Below are positions 19,017 through 27,617 of a stretch of DNA of 64,000 nt, one piece after another. The notes under the pieces were generated by a model that saw only the letters and a list, made by a program, of their open reading frames with translations, was not told the DNA's origin and made no database searches. The DNA comes from Stutzerimonas stutzeri. Lineage in GTDB: Bacteria; Pseudomonadota; Gammaproteobacteria; Pseudomonadales; Pseudomonadaceae. The DNA lies in assembly GCF_024448955.1 (NCBI RefSeq), contig NZ_JAMOIH010000006.1, positions 179,420 through 243,419 of the forward strand, in the 5' to 3' direction. A program made the translations under genes and the position numbers. How positions within the stretch are numbered: the first letter of the stretch is position 1; every line of letters begins with the position of its first letter.

Positions 19017-19451
19017 ATGAATCCTCAACCTTCAGGCATGCCCTGGAACCTGCTGCTGCTAACCTGGCTGGTCGCACTGGTATCGACCCTGTCCGCGCTG
19101 TTCATTGGTGAGGTGATGGGCCAGGCACCCTGCGTGTTGTGCTGGTTCCAGCGTGCCTTCATGTTTCCGCTGGCGGTGATCCTGGCCATCGCCTGCTACC
19201 GCTCGGATTTCACCGTCTGGCACTATGCCCTGCCGCTGACCGCTATCGGTGCGGCACTGGCATTTGTTCACACGCTGCTCTATGCAGGGCTGATTCCACA
19301 GCCGATCCAGCCCTGCACGGCCACTGGTCCATCCTGCTCAGGCGCCGGAATGACCCTCTTCGGCGTGGTGCCCCTGCCGGCACTCGCCTTGTTCGCTTTT
19401 ATCCTTATCGCCATCCTGCTCATAATCATCCGTCGGAGAACCACCCCATGA
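19017..19451 (+). CDS. dsbB: DsbB/BdbC-type disulfide-bond formation protein
   Basis: The 144-residue membrane protein has four hydrophobic helices and the DsbB cysteine pairs: PCVLCWFQR (first pair, CxxC) and PIQPCTATGPSC (second pair). It reoxidises a periplasmic thiol oxidase and passes electrons to quinone. The adjacent thioredoxin-fold gene at 19448 overlaps its stop by ATGA, so the two form a dedicated disulfide system distinct from the housekeeping DsbA/DsbB. Confidence 0.85.
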   Translation: MNPQPSGMPWNLLLLTWLVALVSTLSALFIGEVMGQAPCVLCWFQRAFMFPLAVILAIACYRSDFTVWHYALPLTAIGAALAFVHTLLYAGLIPQPIQPCTATGPSCSGAGMTLFGVVPLPALALFAFILIAILLIIIRRRTTP

Positions 19452-20128
19452 ATCGCCGTTCCGTGGTCCTGATCGTCAGTGTCGTGATCCTGGCCGTCTT
19501 TGCTGCCGCCGCATTCTTCTATTCCCCCTCGCAATCGCCTCAACAGGCCCAGGCTCCCGGTTCGACAGCCCAAGAGACCGCGACACAACCCAAACAGAAC
19601 GGCGGCCAGTTGGTTCGCTTCCACTCACCAGTGTTCGGCCCGGCGCAAGCGCCAGTGACCATCGTCGAATTCTTTGACCCTTCCTGCGAGGCATGCCGCG
19701 CCTTCCACCCCTATGTGAAGCAGATCCTCGCCGAGAACCCGGAAGACGTGCGTTTGGTGCTGCGCTATGTACTGTTCCATCAAGGCTCCGAAGAGGTGGC
19801 GCGAATGCTGGAGGCGGCGCGTAAGCAAAATCTCCATGAACAAGTGTTGGGGGCTGTGCTGGAAGCCCAACCCGGTTGGCACGACGACCCCAAGGTAACG
19901 CAGGCATGGGCTGCTGCAGAGCGCGTCGGTTTGAACTTGGAACAGGCCCGCCAGGACATGCATACGCCTGGCGTCAACGCCGTGCTGGAAACGGACATGC
20001 AGGACGTTAAAGCCGTTGGGGTTCGTGGCACGCCGACTTTTTTTGTCAATGGTCGTGCGCTCAGCGAGTTTGGCCCGGAGCCGCTGCGCCAGTTGGTGAA
20101 CAGCGAAGTGGCCAAGGCACGAGAATGA
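19448..20128 (+). CDS. DsbA-like periplasmic thiol oxidoreductase
   Basis: The 226-residue protein has an N-terminal membrane anchor (VVLIVSVVILAVFAAAAFFY), a Gln/Pro-rich linker and a thioredoxin fold with the active site FFDPSCEACRAFHPYV and the cis-Pro loop GVRGTPTFFVNGRA. It partners the overlapping DsbB upstream. In a metal island it may oxidise or protect cysteine-rich periplasmic proteins damaged by copper or arsenicals; that role is inference. Confidence 0.82.
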   Translation: MNRRSVVLIVSVVILAVFAAAAFFYSPSQSPQQAQAPGSTAQETATQPKQNGGQLVRFHSPVFGPAQAPVTIVEFFDPSCEACRAFHPYVKQILAENPEDVRLVLRYVLFHQGSEEVARMLEAARKQNLHEQVLGAVLEAQPGWHDDPKVTQAWAAAERVGLNLEQARQDMHTPGVNAVLETDMQDVKAVGVRGTPTFFVNGRALSEFGPEPLRQLVNSEVAKARE

Positions 20129-20132
20129 CACT

Positions 20133-20594
20133 ATGAGCGCGCTGGAAAACCGCGTGCCACCGCTGCTCGTGGCCGGCCTGATCGCTGTGCTGATGGGTTT
20201 GTCGGGAACCAAATTGCCGGGTTTCGAACTGGCATGGACCGCGCGCCTGACCTTCGCTTTGCCAATACTGCTCCTGGGGCTCGGCGTGTGCCTCGCCGGC
20301 GTCCTGTCGTTTCGCCGCGCGCGTACTACGGTTAATCCATTGCAGCCGCAGCAGGCTTCTGCATTAGTGGAGGCTGGCATCTACCGGTACAGCCGCAACC
20401 CCATGTACTTAGGCTTTGCCATTATCCTGGCGGCTTGGGCGCTGGTCTTGGCCTCGCCTCTAACCCTGCTTGGCGTAGTTGCTTTCGTGCTGTACATGAA
20501 CCGTTTCCAGATCCCAGCCGAAGAGTGGGCGCTGGAAACATTGTTCGGCGAATCATTTGCCCGCTACCGTGCACGAGTCCGCCGCTGGCTCTGA
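20133..20594 (+). CDS. Isoprenylcysteine methyltransferase-like membrane protein
   Basis: The 153-residue protein has four to five membrane helices and the ICMT/phospholipid methyltransferase signature YRYSRNPMYLGFAIILAAWAL with a C-terminal IPAEEWALETLFGESFARYR, which binds S-adenosylmethionine. It begins 4 bases after the dsbA-like gene, so it is the third gene of that operon. The methyl acceptor is unknown; bacterial members include heavy-metal-linked enzymes found near CDF exporters, as here. Confidence 0.78.
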   Translation: MSALENRVPPLLVAGLIAVLMGLSGTKLPGFELAWTARLTFALPILLLGLGVCLAGVLSFRRARTTVNPLQPQQASALVEAGIYRYSRNPMYLGFAIILAAWALVLASPLTLLGVVAFVLYMNRFQIPAEEWALETLFGESFARYRARVRRWL

Positions 20595-20808
20595 GCGTCC
20601 GCGGCGGTAGCGACTGGCGGGGCTTGCTCGTCGCGGCAGCCTGCCGAAGGTGCCACGACCTAGCCTGATCTCCTCGTGACGAGCTGCTTTGGCCACATGC
20701 CGCTAGCATGTCTCTGGTCGAAGACATAGCGCCAACGAGTGATGTCGCAAGTTCACTCCGTTGATATCGAGATAACTGTCTAGCAACAGCGGTGAGCGCA
20801 AAGCAGGC

Positions 20809-21729
20809 TTATGCTTCGCTGCGATGACTGTCGGCCTGCCTGGTGTCGATACAAACACTGCCGTCTAGCTCCATTTCAAGTGTCGAGTGGCTGACTTTGA
20901 ATCGCTCATGAAGTACACGTTTTAAATCAGTCTTCACTCGTTCAATTTCGGGCAGGCTAGCCTTCTTGATGACAACGTGAGCTTCCAATGCAGTTGAATG
21001 TTCGGCAATTTCCCAGACATGTACGTGGTGAACACTCACAACGTCGTCCACTTGCTCCATGACATTGATTATATCAGTGATGGAAACTCCTTCTGGTGCG
21101 CCCTCCATTAACAAGTGAATGGTTTTAGGTAGCATGCTAAAGCCCTGCCATAGCACGTAACCAGCAATCATCAGCGTCAGTACAGTATCTGTCCAATACC
21201 AGTCATACAGAAGGATTAATGTTCCGGCAATAATAACACCGACGGAGGCCAGCGCATCCGACACATTGTGCAAGAATGCCGCCTTTATATTCATGCTATT
21301 CTTAGACATTGTGTAGGTGAGCAAGGCCGTGACGACATCTACAATCAAGGCTATTCCCGCCACCACGACCACTGTCCATCCTTCAATGGGCTGTGGGGCA
21401 AAAAACCGACCTATAGCTTCGTAGATGAGGTAGAGACCAACGATAATCAGCGTGACCAAGTTAATCAAAGCCGCTATGGTTTCACTGCGTCGGTAGCCGA
21501 AGGTTTTAAAAGCATCTGGCGGTTTGCGACCGATTTTACGTGCGATGAGCGCAATAACCAGTGATGCGGCATCGCTCAAGTTATGTAGCGCGTCAGCTAT
21601 GAGCGATAAACTGCCAGAAAGTATTCCTCCAACAACTTGTGCCAGAGTTAGCACAGTATTAACGCCAATGGCAGCGATTAAACGCTTATCGCCTATGGCT
21701 TCGGTGTTATGGTTATGTTCGTGAGCCAT
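20809..21729 (-). CDS. CDF-family zinc/cadmium/cobalt exporter (CzcD-like)
   Basis: The 306-residue cation diffusion facilitator has a His-rich start (MAHEHNHN), six membrane helices and the paired metal sites ADALHNLSDAASL (helix 2) and AAFLHNVSDALASVG (helix 5), i.e. HxxxD-HxxxD as in zinc exporters. The cytoplasmic C-terminal domain holds VHHVHVWEIAEHSTALEAHVV. It expels Zn, Cd or Co in exchange for protons. Its upstream region holds a CopR/CzcR-like box at 21962-21977. Confidence 0.88.
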   Translation of the reverse strand: MAHEHNHNTEAIGDKRLIAAIGVNTVLTLAQVVGGILSGSLSLIADALHNLSDAASLVIALIARKIGRKPPDAFKTFGYRRSETIAALINLVTLIIVGLYLIYEAIGRFFAPQPIEGWTVVVVAGIALIVDVVTALLTYTMSKNSMNIKAAFLHNVSDALASVGVIIAGTLILLYDWYWTDTVLTLMIAGYVLWQGFSMLPKTIHLLMEGAPEGVSITDIINVMEQVDDVVSVHHVHVWEIAEHSTALEAHVVIKKASLPEIERVKTDLKRVLHERFKVSHSTLEMELDGSVCIDTRQADSHRSEA

Positions 21730-21961
21730 TGGTTTTTAACCGTCCTTAAATAACATAAGACAAGGATAGGGAGCCCAAAAAAGTAATAGATAATACTAGC
21801 ACCAATACCATCTGGCCTTCCAAACCACACTGACAGAAATGCGACCACTCTCAAGCGAGTTCGTGCATTATCGTCTGAAACTTGCCGATAACTGGCCGAT
21901 CCCTCTCAAACGTTAAACGACGTTGCTCGCTAATGATAGATGATGCGGCGTCAATCCGAAG

Positions 21962-21977
21962 ATGACAAAATTGTAAT
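21962..21977. promoter_or_regulatory. CopR/CzcR-like box
   Basis: ATGACA-AAAT-TGTAAT, one mismatch from ATTACA-N4-TGTAAT. It lies between the CDF exporter (start 21729, minus) and the small periplasmic gene (start 22206, plus), about 230 bases from each. Confidence 0.5.
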
Positions 21978-22074
21978 CTTCCAATCATTCTTTTCGTAGG
22001 ATAGGCCCTTGCAGATTGGTGCGCCTCGGTGCTGACATGACGAAGCAAGGCGCTCATGTCACCGCGCAATGGAA

Positions 22075-22099
22075 GCATTACATTTCAATAATGTAATGC
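22075..22099. promoter_or_regulatory. Perfect 10-bp palindrome, candidate operator
   Basis: GCATTACATT-TCAAT-AATGTAATGC is an exact inverted repeat with a 5-base centre, 107 bases upstream of the gene at 22206. It contains both half-sites of the CopR-type box but with 9 rather than 4 bases between them. Confidence 0.5.
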
Positions 22100-22205
22100 T
22101 TGGCTCATGCTGCTGTTAACTTCAATCACGCAAAATTCATTCGAACCTGCAGGGCTCAGCGAGAAAGCTCAGCAAGCCACCTTTGAATTTAGCGAGGACT
22201 GCCCT

Positions 22206-22436
22206 ATGAATCTGTTGAAAGCTATTGTTGTTGGTTTGGTAATCTGCGGCTCCGCATTGTCTTATGCAGAAGATGGTTACGACCGCTCAATTAAATTTAA
22301 TGAAAAATTCCGAGCAGATCAAAAACGAATTCACGGAACCGAATCCGCCAAACGAAAAATAGACGAATTACAGATTAAGGATACCCGCCAAGATCAGAAC
22401 AATACGGAAAGCAAGAAAGAAACCAAAGCTGACTAA
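22206..22436 (+). CDS. Small periplasmic protein, PtrA-like
   Basis: The 76-residue protein has a clear Sec signal (MNLLKAIVVGLVICGSALSY-AED) and a short charged mature part (DGYDRSIKFNEKFRADQK...KKETKAD). The D/GG-x-DRS/T-x-x-x-x pattern right after the signal is shared with the PtrA-like proteins at 48581 and 59847. The ATG at 22206 is chosen because the signal peptide begins there; the longer frame lacks one. It is followed by a good terminator. Likely a metal-induced periplasmic protein; function unknown. Confidence 0.6.
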   Translation: MNLLKAIVVGLVICGSALSYAEDGYDRSIKFNEKFRADQKRIHGTESAKRKIDELQIKDTRQDQNNTESKKETKAD

Positions 22437-22503
22437 CCGCTTCATATCTGAACGATATTCGCCTCCTGCAGCTTCCAATCTCCTTTGGAAGCAGTTGCAC
22501 TCT

Positions 22504-22527
22504 AAGCGCCCTTCGGGGCGCTTTTTT
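22504..22527 (+). terminator. Rho-independent terminator
   Basis: AGCGCCC-TTC-GGGGCGCT followed by TTTTTT, 70 bases after the small periplasmic gene. Confidence 0.8.
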
Positions 22528-22640
22528 GTTTCCATAACTTGCCCGCAACATCGCTACCAGCGAATCGCCCGGAATTTATATAAGCCGTTTCGTTTAAGTC
22601 AGGCCGCCATTGCCTGATCTGTTGTTATTAGCCTTCGCAA

Positions 22641-22810
22641 GGATCATGTCCGAGTGAGCTGAACAGACGCTGTGGCGTACAGCGCACCCATGTCTGGGTC
22701 GCTATCTCAAAGGCCTCACGGTTCGCCCATGATTGACGGTGTCAGCTCGGCCTTGCACAGCCCGCTGATCGTTCCAGCCAGGGCTTTGTCGTAGCTATCG
22801 CCCTTTGCTG
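22641..22810 (-). pseudogene. IS3-family transposase OrfB remnant
   Basis: On the minus strand 22742-22803 reads GDSYDKALAGTISGLCKAEL, the DDE-region motif of IS3 transposases (usual form GDSYDNALAETINGLYKAE). A second piece at 22641-22727 in another frame reads ANREAFEIATQTWVR and SSLGHDP, matching the region after it. Frameshifts and loss of both ends show a decayed copy. The rest of 22811-23018 has no recognisable gene. Confidence 0.7.
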
Positions 22811-23018
22811 CCGACCGGGGCAGGTCAGTCGCTGTTTGCATAATCCTTCGTCAGCTCACCGTGGGTGAAAGCCATCAGGTCAAGGACGCGTATGTAGCGA
22901 AAGTCATACGCACTAAGCGCTGAGCAATTTTTTATTTACCGCTTAGATGCATCAGACTGCGCCACAAAGGCTGTGCTGTCCGCTGCGCCGCTAATGAAAC
23001 TGCGCTCCGATAATTAAC

Positions 23019-23054
23019 GCGCCCCGTTCTCGCTAGCTAGCAAGAACGGGGCGT
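23019..23054. terminator. Bidirectional hairpin terminator candidate
   Basis: CGCCCCGTTCT (23020-23030) pairs with AGAACGGGGCG (23043-23053); the loop itself is palindromic (GCTAGCTAGC). It lies 21 bases beyond the stop of czcA, whose transcript runs leftward. There is no long T run. Confidence 0.55.
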
Positions 23055-23074
23055 TGTGTGCCGCCATCCAATCT

Positions 23075-26000
23075 CTAGCTTGTTCTGTCAGCGGCCAACG
23101 CGATTTCTTGCTCCTCCAATTCGTCTTCGCGTCGATGAGCCATCTGGTAGAGCAACGGCAAAACTAATAGCGTTAGCACCGTTGAGGAGAGAATCCCCCC
23201 GATCACCACCGTCGCAAGGGGACGTTGTACCTCTGCACCGGTACCCACATTCAAGGCCATTGGAACGAACCCGAGTGAAGCCACTAAGGCTGTCATCAAT
23301 ACCGGTCGTAGCCGGGTAAGGGCACCTTCGCGGATCGCAGTGTCCAGAGGTAAACCTTGCTCCCGTAGGCTACGGATGAAGGAGATCATTACCAGGCCAT
23401 TTAGAACGGCGACGCCTGACAGAGCAATAAAGCCAACACCTGCTGAAATGGACAATGGGATATCTCTGAGCCACAGCGCAACAATGCCTCCGGTGAGCGC
23501 AAATGGAATCCCTGTAAAGACCAACAAACCGTCTTTGACATTGTTGAACATCATGAAAAGCAGAATGAAGACCAGGAGCAGCGCCACGGGGACGACAATC
23601 TGCAGCCGCTTCGTTGCCGATTCAAGCTGCTCAAAGGTACCGCCCCAGTCGATCCAATAACCTGCCGGGATATCTACCTGGGCCTGGATTTTCTGTTCTG
23701 CCTCAGATACGAATGATCCAATGTCACGACCACGGACGTTTGCACTGACGACAATTCGCCGTTTCCCTTCTTCTCTACTGATCTGATTCGGACCGGGGGC
23801 CAAATCCAGGGTGGCCACCTCGCCGAGGGGGATATAACTTATGGTGCTGTTTAATTCCCTTGGAAGGGCAATTGGAAGCCGCTCAATTGCGGCGAGATCG
23901 CTGCGTATCTCGTCCGGTAAACGAACCACGATATCGAAACGCCGATCTCCTTGAAACAAGGTGCCTGCCTCTCGGCCACCGATAGCTACTGCAACCGCTT
24001 GCTGGACGGTATCTAGACTCAGGCCGTATCGTGCGATCTGATCGCGATCGATATCAATCGTGAGCATGGGAAGGCCAGTCGTCTGCTCGACCGTAACCTC
24101 TGAAGCGCCTGGTACTTGTCCTAGCACCTCGGATACTTCCGCCGCCGTGCTGTTAAGAACGTCCATGTCATCACCATAGATTTTCACGGCTACCGCGGCA
24201 CGAACTCCGGAAATCAGCTCGTTGAAACGCAGCTGAATCGGCTGGGAAAACTCGTAGTTATTGCCCGGCAACTCAGCGGCGGATGCTTGCACCTCGCTTA
24301 AGAGCTGATTACGCGACTTGCCTGGATCCGGCCACTGTTCTTGTGGCTTCAGCATGACGTACCCGTCAGAGATATTTGGAGGCATAGCATCCGATGCCAC
24401 TTCCGCAGTGCCAGTTCGCGCAAATATGCGTTCAATCTCCGGAAACTCATCCATAAGCTTTCGCTCCAGCTGCTGCTGCATCTCTACAGACTGACTAAGA
24501 CTGGTAGCTGGTACACGAAGGGCTTGGATAGCGAAGTCTCCCTCGTTGAGGCTAGGCACGAATTCACTGCCCATACGTGACCCTACGACGCCAGAAAGTA
24601 TGACTACAACTACCGCAAAGGTGAGCACTGCTGGCTTGTTGGCCATTACCGCATCGAGCGCAGGTGCGTAGGCCCGTTTAGCATTGCGGATTAGAAAGTT
24701 TTCCTTTTCCGTAACCCGCTTACCGATAAAGAGCGCAACGGCCGCCGGGACGAACGTCACCGAAAGGATTATCGCCCCGAATAGCGCTGTCACTACGGTA
24801 AACGCCATGGGCGTGAACATCTTACCTTCTACCCCTGTAAGGGCGAATATCGGCAGATACACGATCATAATGATCAGCTGCCCATACAATAGAGGCCGAC
24901 GCACTTCCTTTGCCGCAGCGAATACTTCATGAAGCCGTTCGGACAGTGTTAATGCCCGTCCGTGATGGGACTGAGCGTGTGCAAGTCGACGCACGCAGTT
25001 CTCAACAATCACCACGGCTCCATCGATAATGATGCCGAAATCCAATGCGCCTAGGCTCATCAGGTTGGCGCTGACCTGATTGGCTACCATGCCGGTGAAC
25101 GTGAAGAGCATAGAAAGCGGTATCACAAGCGCGGTTAGGATCGCCGCCCGGATATTGCCTAAGAAGAGAAAAAGTATAACCACAACAAGAATGGCACCCT
25201 CAGTGAGGTTCTTCTTAACGGTGGATATAGCTTTGTCTACGAGTACAGTTCGATCGTAGACAGTAATTGCCTTTACGCCTTCCGGAAGCGAAAGGTTTAT
25301 CTCTTTCATCTTGTCGTCGACAGCCCTTGAAACTACTCGGCTATTTTCACCGATAAGCATGAAGGCCGTACCTAGTACCACTTCGCGGCCATTCTCGGTG
25401 GCTGCGCCAGTGCGGAGCTCCTTTCCAACCTCGACCGTCGCAACGTCGCGGATACGCACTGGGGTACCGTCAACGTTGCTAATAAGGGTATCGCGGATGT
25501 CCTCCACAGACTGCATTTGTCCTGGAGCGCGAACAAGATACTGCTCGCCGCGCTTTTCAATATATCCGGCACCTAGATTGTTATTGTTTTGCTCAACCGC
25601 CTCGATCAAATCTTGTAGTGTTAGTCCAAACGACCGCAAAGTGTCTGGGTTGGGGGCGATCTGATATTCCTTTGCATATCCTCCGATCGTATTGATCTCA
25701 GTAACACCAGGTACATTTCGGACTTGCGGTTTGATGATCCAATCTTGAATCTCACGCAAGTCAGCAGGGGTATACGGCGTACCGTCCGATTTGGTGGCAC
25801 CTTCCTCAGCTTCAACCGTCCAAAAATAGATTTCGCCAAGCCCAGTGGAAATAGGGCCAAGTGTTGGAGTGACGCCATCTGGGAGCTGATCTTTGGCCCC
25901 TCCCAGGCGCTCGTTCACAAGTTGGCGGGCAAAATAGATGTCAGTGCCTTCCTCAAAAATAACTGTGATCTGAGAAAGTCCATATCGAGACAAGGATCGT

Positions 26001-26245
26001 GTCTGCTCGAGCTTGGGCAGCCCAGCCATTACCGTCTCGAGCGGGTAGGTAATACGCTGCTCCACTTCCAGCGGGGAATAACCTGGCGCCGCAGTGTTGA
26101 TTTGCACCTGTACGTTGGTGATATCCGGGACAGCATCGATAGGCAGCTTTTGGTAGCTGTAAGCTCCTAACGCTGCCATGCCAAGCACGGCTAGCATAAC
26201 CAACCAGCGATGCTCGATAGAAAAACGAATGATACGTTCGAACAC
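23075..26245 (-). CDS. czcA: CzcA, RND heavy-metal efflux pump (Zn/Cd/Co type)
   Basis: The 1056-residue inner-membrane pump has the twelve-helix RND plan with two large periplasmic loops. The helix-4 signature LGALDFGIIIDGAVVIVEN is the HME1 form described for Zn/Co/Cd exporters, distinct from the Cu/Ag form in cusA at 44921. It takes metal from the periplasm or cytoplasm and drives it through CzcB and CzcC using protons. It ends the czcICBA operon (28-17 base gaps). The sequence looks complete. Confidence 0.92.
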   Translation of the reverse strand: MFERIIRFSIEHRWLVMLAVLGMAALGAYSYQKLPIDAVPDITNVQVQINTAAPGYSPLEVEQRITYPLETVMAGLPKLEQTRSLSRYGLSQITVIFEEGTDIYFARQLVNERLGGAKDQLPDGVTPTLGPISTGLGEIYFWTVEAEEGATKSDGTPYTPADLREIQDWIIKPQVRNVPGVTEINTIGGYAKEYQIAPNPDTLRSFGLTLQDLIEAVEQNNNNLGAGYIEKRGEQYLVRAPGQMQSVEDIRDTLISNVDGTPVRIRDVATVEVGKELRTGAATENGREVVLGTAFMLIGENSRVVSRAVDDKMKEINLSLPEGVKAITVYDRTVLVDKAISTVKKNLTEGAILVVVILFLFLGNIRAAILTALVIPLSMLFTFTGMVANQVSANLMSLGALDFGIIIDGAVVIVENCVRRLAHAQSHHGRALTLSERLHEVFAAAKEVRRPLLYGQLIIMIVYLPIFALTGVEGKMFTPMAFTVVTALFGAIILSVTFVPAAVALFIGKRVTEKENFLIRNAKRAYAPALDAVMANKPAVLTFAVVVVILSGVVGSRMGSEFVPSLNEGDFAIQALRVPATSLSQSVEMQQQLERKLMDEFPEIERIFARTGTAEVASDAMPPNISDGYVMLKPQEQWPDPGKSRNQLLSEVQASAAELPGNNYEFSQPIQLRFNELISGVRAAVAVKIYGDDMDVLNSTAAEVSEVLGQVPGASEVTVEQTTGLPMLTIDIDRDQIARYGLSLDTVQQAVAVAIGGREAGTLFQGDRRFDIVVRLPDEIRSDLAAIERLPIALPRELNSTISYIPLGEVATLDLAPGPNQISREEGKRRIVVSANVRGRDIGSFVSEAEQKIQAQVDIPAGYWIDWGGTFEQLESATKRLQIVVPVALLLVFILLFMMFNNVKDGLLVFTGIPFALTGGIVALWLRDIPLSISAGVGFIALSGVAVLNGLVMISFIRSLREQGLPLDTAIREGALTRLRPVLMTALVASLGFVPMALNVGTGAEVQRPLATVVIGGILSSTVLTLLVLPLLYQMAHRREDELEEQEIALAADRTS

Positions 26246-26262
26246 GATTCTATAACTCCGTA

Positions 26263-27609
26263 TCAGTGAGCATGCGAGGCGCTGGCTTTGCCAAGCTCGG
26301 ACTTGATGATGAAGCTGTTATCCAAGGCATAGCGCGCTCCGGGCTGGAGGCCTTCCTTGATTTCGACCGCGTCACTATCGCTGCGGCCACTCACGATTGG
26401 CTGAGCAGCAAAGCCATGGTCGGTCCGTACAAACACCACCGGCTTTTCTTCCAATGTGTGGATCGCATCAGGACTTACTGCGACTGGCACGGATGCTTCG
26501 CCAGCGCCTACCTGCACTTTGACGAACAGGCCGGGGCGCCAAACCCCTTCAGGGTTGGGAAGTGTGACCCGGGCGGTAGCGGCGCGGCTTTGCTGACCAA
26601 CAAGTGAGCCGACATAAGAAACGGTTCCATTGGCACTGGACTCGAATGCTGTGGCCTCGATAACGGCATTGCTGCCTACTCGTACCGCGCTGAGTGCATT
26701 GGCAGGAACGCTGATATCTGCCCACACGGTGGAGAGATCGGAAATGATGAATATCTGGTCATCGGTATTGACTGACTCACCGAGCGTGATGTCCTTCTCA
26801 ACGATCATCCCATCGAACGGCGCCCTGAGTTCGTAGCGGCTCAATGCGTCTGGCTTGCCAGCATCACTGCCAAGCGCTTGTAGCTGTGCGTTTGCATTCG
26901 CAACAGTCAGCTCTGCTTCCCGTAAAGCCTGTTGTGCCTGTAAATAATCCTGTTCCGCAGAAATACGCTCTTCCCATAGCTCCTTTTCGCGTCGATAGGT
27001 TTTTTGAGCCAATGCAAGACGTTTTTGCGCCGCGTAGAACTCGCTTCTACGTTCCGACAGGTCTGTACTCGCGATCACAGCAAGTACTTGCCCCTGTTTC
27101 ACCTGTTCGCCCAAATCGACTTTGACCGCTTCAACGACACCTGAGAGACGAGGCACAACTTGCGCTGTGCGGTCTTGGTTGAATGTAATTTCGCCAGGCA
27201 GCTCAATTGCGCTTTTTATCTTTGCGGGCTGAGCAGTTGCCAGTGAGATGCCGGCGGCTAGGATTTGTGTCTCTGAGAGTTCTACCTCTGCTGTTTCAGT
27301 ATGCTCCGCTCCCTCGGGCTCATCTTCATGCTCATCTTTCTCTGCCGCACCGACCTCGTGATCGCTATCGGCGCCTCCTTCATCATGGCCATGATCTCCT
27401 TCGGCTTCTGCATCCTCATCCGAATGCCCTTCATCCTCATGCTCCGATTCGTCACCATGCTCGCTATGTGCGTCGCCCGCATCGGGCACAGCTGGACTAC
27501 TGCGAAGAAGCAATCCGCCAAGCATAAGTGCCACGCTTAATATGACGACGATCCAAAAAATCTGCTTCTTGTGACCAGCCAAGGAAGATGTATTCGATTT
27601 ACTTTTCAT
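26263..27609 (-). CDS. czcB: CzcB, RND periplasmic adaptor
   Basis: The 448-residue adaptor has an N-terminal membrane anchor, then a long His/Glu/Asp-rich stretch (residues about 45-108, with many H-x-D/E repeats) that probably binds zinc. After it come the usual lipoyl/hairpin/beta-barrel parts: GEITFNQDRTAQVVPRLSG, a coiled-coil hairpin (about 180-255) and YELRAPFDGMIVEKDI. The His-rich stretch is longer than in many adaptors. The gene lies 9 bases after czcC and 17 before czcA. Confidence 0.9.
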   Translation of the reverse strand: MKSKSNTSSLAGHKKQIFWIVVILSVALMLGGLLLRSSPAVPDAGDAHSEHGDESEHEDEGHSDEDAEAEGDHGHDEGGADSDHEVGAAEKDEHEDEPEGAEHTETAEVELSETQILAAGISLATAQPAKIKSAIELPGEITFNQDRTAQVVPRLSGVVEAVKVDLGEQVKQGQVLAVIASTDLSERRSEFYAAQKRLALAQKTYRREKELWEERISAEQDYLQAQQALREAELTVANANAQLQALGSDAGKPDALSRYELRAPFDGMIVEKDITLGESVNTDDQIFIISDLSTVWADISVPANALSAVRVGSNAVIEATAFESSANGTVSYVGSLVGQQSRAATARVTLPNPEGVWRPGLFVKVQVGAGEASVPVAVSPDAIHTLEEKPVVFVRTDHGFAAQPIVSGRSDSDAVEIKEGLQPGARYALDNSFIIKSELGKASASHAH

Positions 27610-27617
27610 ATGGATTC

